A stretch of DNA of 64,000 nucleotides from positions 1 to 64,000 of the forward strand of contig NZ_JAMBOR010000001.1 in the NCBI RefSeq assembly GCF_023715845.1, given 5' to 3'. Shown piece after piece: positions 28,626 through 37,654 of the stretch. Within the stretch, counting starts at the first letter, position 1, and each line of letters opens with the position of its first letter. The notes beneath the pieces are model-generated. The model saw only the letters and a program-made list of their open reading frames with translations, was not told the origin of the DNA and did not search any database. The position numbers and the translations under genes are program-made. This stretch comes from Fictibacillus phosphorivorans (GTDB lineage: Bacteria > Bacillota > Bacilli > Bacillales > Fictibacillaceae).

Positions 28626-29207
28626 ATGAAACACCTCATTTTAGCCTCTTCTTCACCTCGGAGAAATGAACTTCTGTCATTAACGCTTCTTCCGTTTGAA
28701 ACATATCCAAGTACACTTGAAGAAAAAATGGATCCTAATCTAAATCCAAGTCAATTGGTTGAATCACTTGCAGAACAAAAGGCATCAGATGTTCTTTCAT
28801 ATAAACCAAACGATGTCATATTAGGTGCTGATACAATTGTGAGTTTTGGCAGCAAGCGGCTAGGAAAGCCTCAAGATGAAAAAGAAGCTGCTGAGACGCT
28901 AAGGATGCTGTCAGGACAAACGCATGATGTTTACACAGGTGTTTGTATAATGGATCAACAAAAGAAACGTATATTCTCGGTAAAGACAAGTGTCACGTTT
29001 TATTCGTTAAGCGAAGAAACGATCCACTGGTACATCAAGACCGGTGAACCTTTTGACAAAGCCGGAAGCTATGGTATTCAAGGGTACGGTTCTTTGCTCG
29101 TAGAGAAGATTCATGGTGATTATTTTAGTGTAGTAGGCTTACCGGTATCCAAAGTGGCAAGAACACTTAGTGATTTCGGATTTTCTTTCAACGGGTCAGT
29201 CATATAG
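28626..29207 (+). CDS. maf: Maf nucleoside triphosphate pyrophosphatase
   Basis: Hydrolyses non-canonical or excess nucleoside triphosphates to monophosphates; linked to septum inhibition when overproduced in B. subtilis. ATG 28626 is used because it follows AAAGGTGAT and gives the family start MKHLILASSSPRR; an upstream in-frame ATG at 28572 lies in the promoter -10 region. 193 residues. Motifs are SSPRRNELL, the catalytic Asp in VILGADTIV, GKPQDEKEA, YTGVC, and the DKAGSYGIQGYG loop. Next comes radC, 25 bases away, in the conserved maf-radC-mreB order. Confidence 0.95.
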   Translation: MKHLILASSSPRRNELLSLTLLPFETYPSTLEEKMDPNLNPSQLVESLAEQKASDVLSYKPNDVILGADTIVSFGSKRLGKPQDEKEAAETLRMLSGQTHDVYTGVCIMDQQKKRIFSVKTSVTFYSLSEETIHWYIKTGEPFDKAGSYGIQGYGSLLVEKIHGDYFSVVGLPVSKVARTLSDFGFSFNGSVI

Positions 29208-29232
29208 ACTGAAAAACGAGGGAGGAGCGTAA

Positions 29233-29922
29233 GTGGCCACCAAACCGCTTATGATTAAAGATTATCCTTTACAGGAAAGACCAAGGGAAAGGCTGCTGCA
29301 AGACGGACCTGATACCTTGTCCAACTATGAATTATTAGCCATTCTTTTACGAACAGGAACAAAACAGATGTCTGCCATACAGCTTTCGCATCATATCATC
29401 CAGCATTTTGAAGGGCTAAGACATTTAAAAGACGCAACGATTGGCGAGCTGAAAGAAATAAACGGCATCGGACCTGCCAAAGCAGTAGAACTTATGGCTG
29501 CTATTGAAATTGGGAAAAGGATCAGCCGTCTTCAATTTGAAGAAAGATACACCATCCGGTCCCCGGAAGACGGGGCAAGATATTTAATGGATGAACTGCG
29601 CTTTTTGCACCAAGAACACTTTGTTTGTCTGTACTTAAATACAAAAAATCAAGTTTTGAATAAGAAGACAGTCTTTATTGGCAGTCTGAACACTTCAATC
29701 GTACATCCGCGTGAAGTGTTCAAAGAAGGCTTGAAGAGATCTTGTGCTTCTATTATTTGTTTTCACAACCATCCGAGTGGTGACCCTGCTCCAAGTCGTG
29801 AAGATATAGAAGTTACAAAAAGGTTAGTAGAGTGTGGAAAAATGCTAGGAATTGAAGTGTTGGACCACATTATTATCGGTGATCAAAAATACGTAAGTTT
29901 AAAAGAAAAAGGATATGTTTAA
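29233..29922 (+). CDS. radC: RadC family JAB-domain protein
   Basis: 229 residues. The N-terminal half has helix-hairpin-helix DNA-binding repeats (LKEINGIGPAKAVEL). The C-terminal half is an MPN/JAB metalloprotease-like domain with the metal-binding motif HNHPSGDPAPSREDI and an upstream Glu (HPREVFKEG). The cellular role of RadC is unsettled; it is not needed for DNA repair in several species. GTG start at 29233 with GGAGGAGCGTAA before it. It is probably co-transcribed with maf; mreB has its own promoter. Confidence 0.95.
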   Translation: MATKPLMIKDYPLQERPRERLLQDGPDTLSNYELLAILLRTGTKQMSAIQLSHHIIQHFEGLRHLKDATIGELKEINGIGPAKAVELMAAIEIGKRISRLQFEERYTIRSPEDGARYLMDELRFLHQEHFVCLYLNTKNQVLNKKTVFIGSLNTSIVHPREVFKEGLKRSCASIICFHNHPSGDPAPSREDIEVTKRLVECGKMLGIEVLDHIIIGDQKYVSLKEKGYV

Positions 29923-29924
29923 CA

Positions 29925-29954
29925 TTGTCTTTTGCTTCTTTTATAGCGTATAAT
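29925..29954 (+). promoter_or_regulatory. sigma-A promoter of mreBCD
   Basis: TTGTCT (29925-29930), 18-base spacer, TATAAT (29949-29954), 41 bases before mreB. Confidence 0.7.
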
Positions 29955-29994
29955 CAAACGTATGAGTTTTGCTTGATGAAAGGAGTTTACATAA

Positions 29995-31032
29995 ATGTTT
30001 GGTGGATTTTCAAGAGATTTAGGGATTGATTTAGGAACTGCAAACACACTTGTTTACGTGAAGGGCAAGGGTGTTGTTGTGCGTGAACCTTCCGTTGTTG
30101 CTTTGCGTACTGACACTGGTTCAATTGAAGCTGTAGGTAATGCTGCAAAGAATATGATCGGACGTACACCGGGAAATATTGTAGCTGTTAGACCAATGAA
30201 GGACGGGGTTATTGCGGACTTTGAAACTACAGCTACGATGATGAAGTATTTTATTCAACAAGCACAAAAGAACCGTTCTGTTTTTGCACGCAAACCTTAT
30301 GTCATGGTTTGTGTTCCATCTGGAATTACAGCTGTAGAAAAGCGTGCAGTTGAAGATGCTACAAAGCAAGCTGGTGCTCGTGAAGCTTATACGATTGAAG
30401 AGCCGTTCGCGGCAGCTATCGGAGCTGACCTTCCTGTTTGGGAACCAACGGGAAGCATGGTAGTAGATATCGGCGGAGGTACGACAGAAGTTGCTATTAT
30501 CTCTTTAGGGGGAATTGTAACGAGTCAGTCGATTCGCATCGCTGGTGATGAGATGGATGATGCTATCATTGCTTATATTAAAAAGACGTATAACTTAATG
30601 ATCGGTGAAAGAACTGCAGAAACTCTTAAACTTGAAATCGGATCTGCAGGAACACCTGAAGGTATTGAAGACATGGAAATCCGTGGACGTGATTTATTGA
30701 CAGGTCTTCCAAAAACGATTACGATTACGGCGGAAGAAGTTTCCAGTGCGTTGCGTGACACAGTAAACAGTATTATGGATGCTGTAAAAGTTACTCTTGA
30801 AAAAACGCCGCCTGAACTTGCTGCTGATATCATGGATCGCGGTATCGTTCTTACTGGTGGGGGAGCTTTATTGAGAAACTTGGATAAAGTGATAAGTGAA
30901 GAGACAAAGATGCCTGTTATCGTGGCGGAAAACGCATTGGATTGTGTAGCAGTAGGAACTGGCCGCGCTCTTGAAAATCTGCACCTTTTTAAATCCAAAG
31001 CTGGTATTACTTCTAGATCTAAATCCAAGTAA
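29995..31032 (+). CDS. mreB: rod shape-determining actin homologue MreB
   Basis: Membrane-associated actin-like ATPase that guides lateral wall synthesis. 345 residues. The amphipathic N-terminus MFGGFSRD precedes phosphate-1 loop [11 protein letters not shown]; the other ATP-binding elements are [19 protein letters not shown] and [15 protein letters not shown]. The closing basic tail ends in SRSKSK. AAAGGAGTTTAC precedes ATG 29995. First gene of mreBCD-minCD; mreC follows after 14 bases. Confidence 0.97.
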   Translation: MFGGFSRDLGIDLGTANTLVYVKGKGVVVREPSVVALRTDTGSIEAVGNAAKNMIGRTPGNIVAVRPMKDGVIADFETTATMMKYFIQQAQKNRSVFARKPYVMVCVPSGITAVEKRAVEDATKQAGAREAYTIEEPFAAAIGADLPVWEPTGSMVVDIGGGTTEVAIISLGGIVTSQSIRIAGDEMDDAIIAYIKKTYNLMIGERTAETLKLEIGSAGTPEGIEDMEIRGRDLLTGLPKTITITAEEVSSALRDTVNSIMDAVKVTLEKTPPELAADIMDRGIVLTGGGALLRNLDKVISEETKMPVIVAENALDCVAVGTGRALENLHLFKSKAGITSRSKSK

Positions 31033-31046
31033 GTAGGTGTATTTTC

Positions 31047-31919
31047 ATGCCACATTTTTTTTCGAATAAACGCCTTATCATTCTGCTAGTCAGTATTATT
31101 ATTCTAGTAGCTTTGATTGGTTTTTCGATGAAAAAAAGGGAAAGCCTAACCTTACCTGAGCAGTTCTTGAAAGACACTGCAGGACTAACACAAACGATTT
31201 TCTATAAACCCGCTAATTCAATAGCGGGTTTCTTTGAGAACTTAGCTGAAATGAAACAGCTTTACAAAGAGAATCAAATGTTAAAAGCTAGGTTAGATGA
31301 GTACGCGAAATTGTATGTACAGTATGAGGAAGTTAAGAAAACGAACAAAACGTTAAAAGCGCAGCTTGATAAAGAAGAAGATCTAACAGATTTCAAGGTG
31401 CGTGAAGCAACAGTAATCGGCAGATCTCCTGACCAATGGAATCAGTTCATCTATATCAATAAAGGGGAAAAAGACGGAATTAAGCCAAAGATGGCTGTTA
31501 TTTCCCCTCAAGGTTTTATTGGTAAAGTGACGAATGTTTCATTATTCCAATCTACTGTTCAGCTCATTAGTGATAATGACCGGACAAATCGTTTTTCTGC
31601 AATCGTTCAAGGTGAAAAAAATATCTTTGGAACGATAGAAGGATACGACCCGAAACGTCAAGCTTTGCTGTTTAAAAAGATTCCGGTAGATGCAAAGATT
31701 AAAAAGGGCCAAAAAGTAATTACTTCAGGTCTGGGGGATGTTTTTCCTCCTAATCTTTTAATCGGAGAAGTTATTGAAATCGAACCAGATGAAGTTGGAT
31801 TAACTCAAACGGCTTATTTGAAGCCTTCTGCTGATTTGTATGATTTATCTCATGTGATGGTTCTCGAAAGAGAGATGCCTGCAGTAGGTGAAAGTTTAAA
31901 AGAAAAGGAGGAAGAATGA
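31047..31919 (+). CDS. mreC: rod shape-determining protein MreC
   Basis: Extracytoplasmic scaffold of the elongation complex. 290 residues. One N-terminal membrane anchor (about 10-29, LIILLVSIIILVALIGFSM), a coiled coil (about 65-110, ENLAEMKQLYKENQMLKARLDE), and the two beta-barrel MreC fold (VIGRSPDQWNQFIYINKGEKDG; NLLIGEVIEIEPDE). The acidic C-terminal tail contains the AAAGGAGG ribosome site of mreD. Its stop overlaps the first mreD start codon. Confidence 0.96.
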   Translation: MPHFFSNKRLIILLVSIIILVALIGFSMKKRESLTLPEQFLKDTAGLTQTIFYKPANSIAGFFENLAEMKQLYKENQMLKARLDEYAKLYVQYEEVKKTNKTLKAQLDKEEDLTDFKVREATVIGRSPDQWNQFIYINKGEKDGIKPKMAVISPQGFIGKVTNVSLFQSTVQLISDNDRTNRFSAIVQGEKNIFGTIEGYDPKRQALLFKKIPVDAKIKKGQKVITSGLGDVFPPNLLIGEVIEIEPDEVGLTQTAYLKPSADLYDLSHVMVLEREMPAVGESLKEKEEE

Positions 31920-32437
31920 TGAAAAAGATCCTTCTTCCTTTTCTTATCTATTTAGCATTTATCAGCGAAAGTTCCTTGATGCAAGCACTATTGCCTCATG
32001 AGAACAGCATGGAATGGCAATTCATTCCTCGCTTTTCGATGATAATGATTTTATTTATTGCCATGTTTGTAAATTCAACTTATGGACTCGTCTATGGTTT
32101 AGGATTTGGACTCCTTACTGATTTACTTTATACGGATATCATTGGTGTATATTTATTTTCTATGGCTGCAACTGCCTATGTTACATCTGTCATTTCAAGA
32201 TATCTTTTCGGAAACCTTATTGTTGCACTGCTTCTATCCATTGTAGGTGTATCTATCCTAGAGTTTACTGTCTATGGCTTGAACAGTCTTATCGGGATCA
32301 GCAATCAAATGATAGATATGTTTCTATACAAAAGATTGTTGCCTACCCTCATCTTAAACGGTTTCTTTGCGTTACTCATTTATTATCCATATGTGAAGCA
32401 GCTGAACCTGCTGAAGGATACGATAAAAGAAAACTAA
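31916..32437 (+). CDS. mreD: rod shape-determining protein MreD
   Basis: Integral membrane protein of the elongation machinery, about 173 residues with five to six membrane segments and short loops (FLIYLAFISESSLMQALLPH at the start is typical). Two tandem ATG codons (31916 and 31919) are possible; the second is 7 bases from AGGAGG and is slightly better. It overlaps mreC by up to four bases. minC follows after 57 bases without a clear promoter, so mre and min are probably one operon as in B. subtilis. Confidence 0.93.
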   Translation: MMKKILLPFLIYLAFISESSLMQALLPHENSMEWQFIPRFSMIMILFIAMFVNSTYGLVYGLGFGLLTDLLYTDIIGVYLFSMAATAYVTSVISRYLFGNLIVALLLSIVGVSILEFTVYGLNSLIGISNQMIDMFLYKRLLPTLILNGFFALLIYYPYVKQLNLLKDTIKEN

Positions 32438-32494
32438 CAGCAGCAAAGAGGAATTTAGACCTAGCTGTCGAATGTTAGTACGTTGAGGTGAACA

Positions 32495-33178
32495 ATGCCA
32501 ATGGTACAGAAACTGCAGCATAACGTAACAATAAAAGGTACAAAAGACGGCCTCATTTTGTTGTTGGATGATAGATGTTCCTTTGAAGAGATTATTGAGG
32601 AACTTCATGATAAATTATCTGCAAATAGTGGACAGCTGCTTAATGGTCCAGTTATTTCTGTTAAGGTAAAAGCAGGAAAGCGATATGTTACTGCGGAAGA
32701 CGAAGAAAAATTGCGGGAAGTTTTAAATCAAAAAGAGAACCTGATCTTAGAACATATCGAATCAGAAGTTATCACCAAGACAGAAGCAGAGGAACTGAGA
32801 AAAGATGCACAGGTAGTTACGGTTTCAAGAATCGTTAGATCTGGACAGGTTTTGGATATTCAAGGCGACTTGCTTCTAGTAGGCGATGTCAACCCGGGTG
32901 GAACTGTTATTGCGACGGGTAACATTTATATTCTTGGCGCCTTGAAAGGTATTGCACATAGCGGAAGCAAAGGAAATGAGGAAACAATCATCGCCGCTTC
33001 TGTTATGAAACCTTCTCAGCTAAGGATCGCACATCATATTAATAGAGCACCAGACTCTTATTCAGATTTGGGAAATGAGATGGAGTTTGCTTACATATCC
33101 AAAGAAGAACAACAGATTCGGATTGATCGGATCAGTGCTGTTCACCGACTTAGACCGATGTTGAACAGCTTGGTATAG
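32495..33178 (+). CDS. minC: septum site-determining protein MinC
   Basis: FtsZ polymerisation inhibitor that blocks division away from midcell. 227 residues. The N-terminal FtsZ-interacting domain (1-100) is followed by the C-terminal right-handed beta-helix that binds MinD (SGQVLDIQGDLLLVGDVNPGG then ILGALKGIAHSG). ATG 32495 follows GAGGTGAACA; an in-frame ATG two codons later is an alternative. minD starts 15 bases downstream. Confidence 0.95.
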   Translation: MPMVQKLQHNVTIKGTKDGLILLLDDRCSFEEIIEELHDKLSANSGQLLNGPVISVKVKAGKRYVTAEDEEKLREVLNQKENLILEHIESEVITKTEAEELRKDAQVVTVSRIVRSGQVLDIQGDLLLVGDVNPGGTVIATGNIYILGALKGIAHSGSKGNEETIIAASVMKPSQLRIAHHINRAPDSYSDLGNEMEFAYISKEEQQIRIDRISAVHRLRPMLNSLV

Positions 33179-33193
33179 AAAGGGGAATGAAGC

Positions 33194-33988
33194 ATGGGAG
33201 AAGCGATTGTCATTACGTCTGGGAAAGGTGGAGTCGGTAAAACCACGACTTCTGCCAATATAGGGACTGCTCTAGCTCTTTCTGGAAAAAAAGTATGTCT
33301 CGTGGATACCGATATTGGGTTACGTAACCTGGATGTTTTAATGGGACTTGAAAACAGGATCATTTATGACCTGGTTGATGTTGCAGAAGAACGCTGTAAA
33401 CTTAATCAAGCCTTGATTAAAGATAAACGCTTTGAATGTTTGTATCTGCTGCCAGCAGCACAAACAAAAGATAAGTCTTCTATTCAACCTGAACAAGTAA
33501 AAAAAATTGTCCAGGAACTAAAACAAGATTACGATTATGTGATTATTGATTGTCCGGCAGGCATTGAACAAGGATTTAAAAATGCGGTAGCAGGCGCTGA
33601 CAAATCCATCGTTGTAACAAATCCAGAAATCTCATCTGTACGTGATGCGGATCGAATTATCGGTCTGTTAGAACAAGAAGAGCTGGAGCCGCCAAAACTT
33701 ATCGTAAACAGATTGCGCAATCATCTCGCAAAGAGTGGGGATATGCTTGAAGTTGACGAGATCGTTTCCGTACTTTCTATTGAGCTTTTAGGAGTAGTCA
33801 TTGACGACGAAAACGTAATTAAGGCAGCGAATAAAGGGGAGCCGGTAGCTATGCAGCCGGATTCAAAAGCATCCATCGCCTATCGAAATATTGCTAGGAG
33901 AATACTAGGAGAATCTGTTCCTCTTCTATCATTAGAAGAAGAAAAAGGATTCTTTGGTAAGATTAAAACATTATTAGGAATGAAATAA
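33194..33988 (+). CDS. minD: septum site-determining ATPase MinD
   Basis: ParA-family membrane ATPase that recruits MinC; in Bacillus it is placed at the poles by DivIVA/MinJ. 264 residues. The deviant Walker A is SGKGGVGKTTT, the switch region is VDTDIGLRNLD, Walker B is YVIIDCPAGIE, and the C-terminal amphipathic membrane-targeting helix is GFFGKIKTLLGMK. AAAGGGGAATGAAGC precedes ATG 33194. A strong hairpin ends the operon immediately after the stop. Confidence 0.97.
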   Translation: MGEAIVITSGKGGVGKTTTSANIGTALALSGKKVCLVDTDIGLRNLDVLMGLENRIIYDLVDVAEERCKLNQALIKDKRFECLYLLPAAQTKDKSSIQPEQVKKIVQELKQDYDYVIIDCPAGIEQGFKNAVAGADKSIVVTNPEISSVRDADRIIGLLEQEELEPPKLIVNRLRNHLAKSGDMLEVDEIVSVLSIELLGVVIDDENVIKAANKGEPVAMQPDSKASIAYRNIARRILGESVPLLSLEEEKGFFGKIKTLLGMK

Positions 33989-34018
33989 AGCGTTGGCCTC
34001 GGCCAGTGCTTTTTTGTT
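33987..34018 (+). terminator. minD terminator
   Basis: A 12-bp stem with two wobble pairs (33987-33998 with 34001-34012), then a T-run. The TAA stop of minD overlaps its first bases. Confidence 0.75.
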
Positions 34019-34064
34019 TTTTCCGGATTCATGATATTCACTACATTACTCCGTCTCATTTTAC

Positions 34065-34093
34065 TCATAACTTCTCAGGACAAGTCATAAGAT
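34065..34093 (+). promoter_or_regulatory. candidate sigma-E promoter of spoIVFAB
   Basis: -35 TCATAAC (34065-34071), exactly 14 bases, -10 CATAAGAT (34086-34093). It matches 5 of 7 and 6 of 8 positions of the sigma-E pattern. The spacing and the known sigma-E control of spoIVF in B. subtilis support it. Confidence 0.5.
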
Positions 34094-34126
34094 GGACATA
34101 TATATGAGAAAAATGGAGGAACGGTT

Positions 34127-34852
34127 ATGAAAAATAGAGCAGATGAGATCCGAAAAAAATATGGGAATTTATCCAAGAGTGGAACATTAAAAGAGAAAAA
34201 TATATCGATAAACAGAGAAGACTCGGAGAAAGATCACCCTCTATTTAACCGTCATACCTTACTGATGCAAGTGATGTTCTCCATTATTTTGTTCTTAATC
34301 GTTGGCATTATTTTTAAGAATACGGGAGAACAGACGGCAAAAGCTCAAAATTTCATAAAGCATGTGTATGAAGACGAGTTCCATTTTGCGGCAGCAAAAG
34401 ACTGGTACGAAAAACAATTCGGCAAACCACTGGCACTATTGCCAAAAGATAAATTGGTTAAAGATGAACCTGATCAAGCAAGCGAGGTTTACGCTGTTCC
34501 GGCTGATGGCAAAGTATATGAATCGTTCAGTTCGAATGGCAAAGGAATATGGATCGAGACAGGAAGCAAAGATGAGTCCGTAGAGACAGCTAAAGACGGA
34601 TACATCGTATTTGCCGGTAAAAAAGAAGACCTTGGATATACCGTAATTATTCAGCACTCTGATGAACAAGAATCTTGGTATGGTGATCTGAAAGAAATCG
34701 ATAAATCGATTAAGCTTTATAACTATGTTGAGAGTGGAACACGGCTAGGAAAAGTATCGGAAAATGAAAATGGAAAAACAGGAAAGTTTTATTTTGCAAT
34801 CAAAAAAGACAAGAGTTTCATCGATCCAAGCAAGGTGATTGATATTGATTAA
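34127..34852 (+). CDS. spoIVFA: stage IV sporulation protein FA
   Basis: Anchor and inhibitor of the SpoIVFB intramembrane protease in the outer forespore membrane. 241 residues. A charged cytoplasmic N-terminus (1-43), one membrane segment (about 44-65, LLMQVMFSIILFLIVGIIF), then an extracytoplasmic region ending in a LytM/M23-like fold (YAVPADGKVYESF; GYTVIIQHSDEQESWYG) that lacks a complete metal site, as is usual for SpoIVFA. ATG 34127 has TGGAGGAACGGTT. Its 3' end overlaps spoIVFB and carries that gene's ribosome site. Confidence 0.92.
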   Translation: MKNRADEIRKKYGNLSKSGTLKEKNISINREDSEKDHPLFNRHTLLMQVMFSIILFLIVGIIFKNTGEQTAKAQNFIKHVYEDEFHFAAAKDWYEKQFGKPLALLPKDKLVKDEPDQASEVYAVPADGKVYESFSSNGKGIWIETGSKDESVETAKDGYIVFAGKKEDLGYTVIIQHSDEQESWYGDLKEIDKSIKLYNYVESGTRLGKVSENENGKTGKFYFAIKKDKSFIDPSKVIDID

Positions 34853-35696
34853 CCTAATCATACAATTTATCCGAAAAATAAAGGTTAATCCTGCATTCTG
34901 GATCGTTATTTTCGGAGCTATTTTCACAGGGCATTTTAGGGAGATAATCGTTTGGTTTTTTGTTGTCCTTATACATGAGATGGGTCATTTTGCTGGGGCC
35001 CATCTTTTTAAATGGAGAATTTCCAGAATTGATCTTCTTCCTTTTGGTGGTGCTGCTGTTGTTGAAGAACACGGTACTCGGCCATTTCGCGAAGAAATAT
35101 GGGTAGCTGTACTTGGTCCCTTGCAGCATATATGGATGATAGGACTGGCTTATATTTTTTATTCCTTGGGCCACTTATCTCAAGGCGATTTTGCTTGGTT
35201 CTTGCTTTTGAATTTTACGTTATTTACATTCAACTTATTGCCGATCTGGCCATTGGATGGAGGAAAGATAGCATTTGCGCTTTTTACGAAATGGATGCCG
35301 TTTAAGTTTGCCCAACAGCATTTTTTATACTTGTCAGCTTTCCTTTTAGTTGCCGGGGGTGCTTGGCAGCTTTATCAGCAGCCGAACCATTTAAACCTTT
35401 GGGTGATTTGTGGTTTTTTACTCGTTGCTCATTTTTTAGAATGGAGAAGAAGGCATTATGTGTTTATTAGGTTCTTATTAAGTAAACTGCAGCAGAACCC
35501 CTCAAAACAAATGCGGACCCTAATCGTCTCTCCCACCGCGTCATTATCTGAAGTCACCAGCCTATTAATAAAAGGAATCTCACACTCCATTATTGTCAAA
35601 GGCCACAGTCCGTATACGATAGCAGAAAAGGACCTGTTAGAGGCGTATTTTTATAACCATTCTCCTGAAAGTGCAATTGGCCAAGTTTTTCGTTAA
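34845..35696 (+). CDS. spoIVFB: SpoIVFB, pro-sigma-K processing intramembrane metalloprotease
   Basis: Site-2-protease family (M50B) enzyme that cleaves pro-sigma-K in the mother cell. About 283 residues. The zinc motif HEMGH is in VVLIHEMGHFAGAH and the second metal ligand in LLPIWPLDGGK; six membrane segments, then a C-terminal CBS-like domain (residues about 215-283). TTG 34845 is preferred over TTG 34839 because AAGGTGA ends 6 bases before it. Overlap with spoIVFA by 8 bases implies coupled synthesis of protease and inhibitor. BofA, the third partner, is not encoded here. Confidence 0.92.
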   Translation: MINLIIQFIRKIKVNPAFWIVIFGAIFTGHFREIIVWFFVVLIHEMGHFAGAHLFKWRISRIDLLPFGGAAVVEEHGTRPFREEIWVAVLGPLQHIWMIGLAYIFYSLGHLSQGDFAWFLLLNFTLFTFNLLPIWPLDGGKIAFALFTKWMPFKFAQQHFLYLSAFLLVAGGAWQLYQQPNHLNLWVICGFLLVAHFLEWRRRHYVFIRFLLSKLQQNPSKQMRTLIVSPTASLSEVTSLLIKGISHSIIVKGHSPYTIAEKDLLEAYFYNHSPESAIGQVFR

Positions 35697-35728
35697 AATA
35701 GAGAAACGAACCTTTGATAGGGAGATGG

Positions 35729-37204
35729 ATGATAACGATGCAACAGGTAGTAATCAATGCGGCTGGTCTGGAAAAAAGAACGGCGCTTCTACAGAATGAA
35801 AAGCTTGTAGAATGCGCCTATCAAAGACCAGATGAAAAGCCATCGACAGGGAGTATTTATAAAGGAAAGGTCCAAAAAGTGCTTCCAGGTATGCAGGCTG
35901 TCTTTGTGGATATTGGTACGATGAAAAATGGATTTCTCCATAGAGATGATCTGCCTGCATTCCAGATGTTATCTAAAGAAGAAAAGAAGAAGATATCCAT
36001 TTCAAGTTTGATAAAAGAAGGAGAATCAGTTCTCGTTCAGATTGCCAAGGAAGAAACCGGTGATAAAGGAGCGAAACTTACAGCGCTCTTATCTTTTACA
36101 GGACACCTTCTCGTATATTTTCCGTATACTCCCCATATTGGCGTTTCCAAAAAAATAAAAGAATCTGATCGAGATGTTTTATTAAAGTGGGGTGCCGTTC
36201 AGACTGATGAAACAGAAGGAATGATCATCAGAACGGGCTGCGAAAAGTTTCCTGAGAAAGAAATGAAAAATGAATTAAAGAACTTAAGGAAACAATTTTC
36301 AGAAACGGTTATAATGGCTGAAGGGATAAAAGCGCCAAGTCTAATTATTCGACCACCATTTTATTATCTGTTATTAGAAAAATGGCTTAGTTCAAATGTG
36401 GAAGAAATTGTTGTAGATGATCTTGATACATATTCCCGAATTAAAGAGTATGTATCTACTTACCGCACACCTTTTCAAGTTAAGCTTTACACCGAAAAAG
36501 AACCGATTTTCAAAAAATATGGTATTGATGTAGAACTTGAAAAAAGTTTGCTTCCTCATGTTTGGCTAAAAAATGGTGCATCCCTTTATTTTAATGTTAC
36601 AGAAGCGTTAACGGTAATCGATGTGAATACTGGAAAATTCACAGGAAAGAAAGACCGGTCTAAAACTATGGCAGAAACCAATGTTTTAGCTGCTAAAGAA
36701 ATTATGAAGCAACTTCGGCTGCGTAATTTAGCGGGAATGATCGTGATTGATTTTATTACCATGCAATCTCAATCAGACAAAGACTTAATCCTGTCCGTGT
36801 TAAAAGAAGAAAGCAAAAGAGATTCTACCACGATCAATTTATATGGTTTTACAAAAATGGGGCTATTCGAACTCACCCGCAAGAAAGAGAGACCCTCGTT
36901 ATTAGAAACGCTTACGGATAAACCAAGGAATGATATCATGAATAATCACCAGCTGCGGCCGGAAACTTTTTATTATGAGCTCGAAAGAATCGCGATGGAA
37001 TACGTGTATCATGATGATGAAGCAATCTGGTTAGAAGTACCGCCATATTTTGCGGAATGGCTTAAAAATCATTCTGACAAGCTCTCTTATATCGAGAAAA
37101 AGTATGGCCGTTTGTTCGTTGTCACTCCAGGTCCGAAAAATCGTGAACTGATCGTTAGGCAGACAGGTGCTCTGAGTGATTTAAAAAAGCGATTTTCACA
37201 TTGA
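35729..37204 (+). CDS. rng: ribonuclease E/G family protein
   Basis: Single-strand endoribonuclease of the RNase E/G family. About 491 residues from ATG 35729 (GGGAG 4 bases upstream; ATG 35738 is an alternative). An S1-like domain (GSIYKGKVQKVLPGMQAVFVDIG) is near residue 45. The two catalytic aspartates are in VIDVNTGKFTG and GMIVIDFITM. The CPxC Zn-link motif expected after ELTRKKERPSLLETL is absent; that stretch continues TDKPRNDIMNN without cysteine. The gene lies between spoIVFB and rplU, where B. subtilis has none but several other Bacillaceae do. It is probably read from the spoIVF transcript or an internal promoter I could not place. Confidence 0.88.
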   Translation: MITMQQVVINAAGLEKRTALLQNEKLVECAYQRPDEKPSTGSIYKGKVQKVLPGMQAVFVDIGTMKNGFLHRDDLPAFQMLSKEEKKKISISSLIKEGESVLVQIAKEETGDKGAKLTALLSFTGHLLVYFPYTPHIGVSKKIKESDRDVLLKWGAVQTDETEGMIIRTGCEKFPEKEMKNELKNLRKQFSETVIMAEGIKAPSLIIRPPFYYLLLEKWLSSNVEEIVVDDLDTYSRIKEYVSTYRTPFQVKLYTEKEPIFKKYGIDVELEKSLLPHVWLKNGASLYFNVTEALTVIDVNTGKFTGKKDRSKTMAETNVLAAKEIMKQLRLRNLAGMIVIDFITMQSQSDKDLILSVLKEESKRDSTTINLYGFTKMGLFELTRKKERPSLLETLTDKPRNDIMNNHQLRPETFYYELERIAMEYVYHDDEAIWLEVPPYFAEWLKNHSDKLSYIEKKYGRLFVVTPGPKNRELIVRQTGALSDLKKRFSH

Positions 37205-37230
37205 CACAGGTGTCCTAAACATGGTAAACT
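37201..37230 (+). promoter_or_regulatory. sigma-A promoter of rplU-prp-rpmA
   Basis: Perfect TTGACA (37201-37206), 18-base spacer, TAAACT (37225-37230) with TGG directly upstream (extended -10). It overlaps the rng stop codon. Confidence 0.7.
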
Positions 37231-37235
37231 TTTTT

Positions 37236-37336
37236 CGTTAGTGTTTGGAGCACCCGCTCCAACCGCACAGACTAGGTTTTTAAGTATATTTTATATACAC
37301 CTAGGATGGCGAGTCTGAGTATAAGAGGAGGTGCAC
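37236..37336 (+). ncRNA. L21 ribosomal protein leader
   Basis: Structured 5' leader before rplU with the conserved words of the Firmicute L21 leader: GGAGCACCCGCTCC (hairpin), CCGCACAGACTAGG, CCTAGGATGGCGAGTCTGAG and then the ribosome site GAGGAGGTGC. ACTAGG and CCTAGG pair across an AT-rich loop. L21 or an L21-containing complex is thought to bind it and repress. Confidence 0.85.
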
Positions 37337-37340
37337 GTTG

Positions 37341-37649
37341 ATGTACGCAATTATTCAAACTGGTGGTAAGCAAGTTCGAGTTGAAGAAGGTCAAGCAATC
37401 TATGTTGAGAAACTAGATGTTGAAGCTGGTGAAACAGTAACATTCGAAGATGTATTGATGGTCGGTGGAGACAGCTTGAAAGTAGGAGCTCCTTTAGTTG
37501 AAGGTGCTACAGTTACGGCAAAAGTTGAAAAACATGGCCGTGGCGAGAAAGTCGTTGTCTACAAGTTTAAGGCGAAGAAGAACTATCGTCGTAAGCAAGG
37601 ACACCGTCAACCATACACAAAAGTTGTGATTGACAAGATTAACGGGTAA
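37341..37649 (+). CDS. rplU: 50S ribosomal protein L21
   Basis: Large-subunit protein that binds 23S rRNA. 102 residues, standard length, with [18 protein letters not shown] at the start and the rRNA-binding [19 protein letters not shown] at the end. ATG 37341 follows AGGAGGTGCACGTTG; a TTG directly before it is not needed. Under the L21 leader. Operon partners are prp and rpmA. Confidence 0.98.
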   Translation: MYAIIQTGGKQVRVEEGQAIYVEKLDVEAGETVTFEDVLMVGGDSLKVGAPLVEGATVTAKVEKHGRGEKVVVYKFKAKKNYRRKQGHRQPYTKVVIDKING

Positions 37650-37654
37650 TTCTC

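Noticed and set aside
30573-31055. 160-codon antisense frame in mreB
   Set aside because: Shadow of mreB; codon pattern follows the mreB frame.
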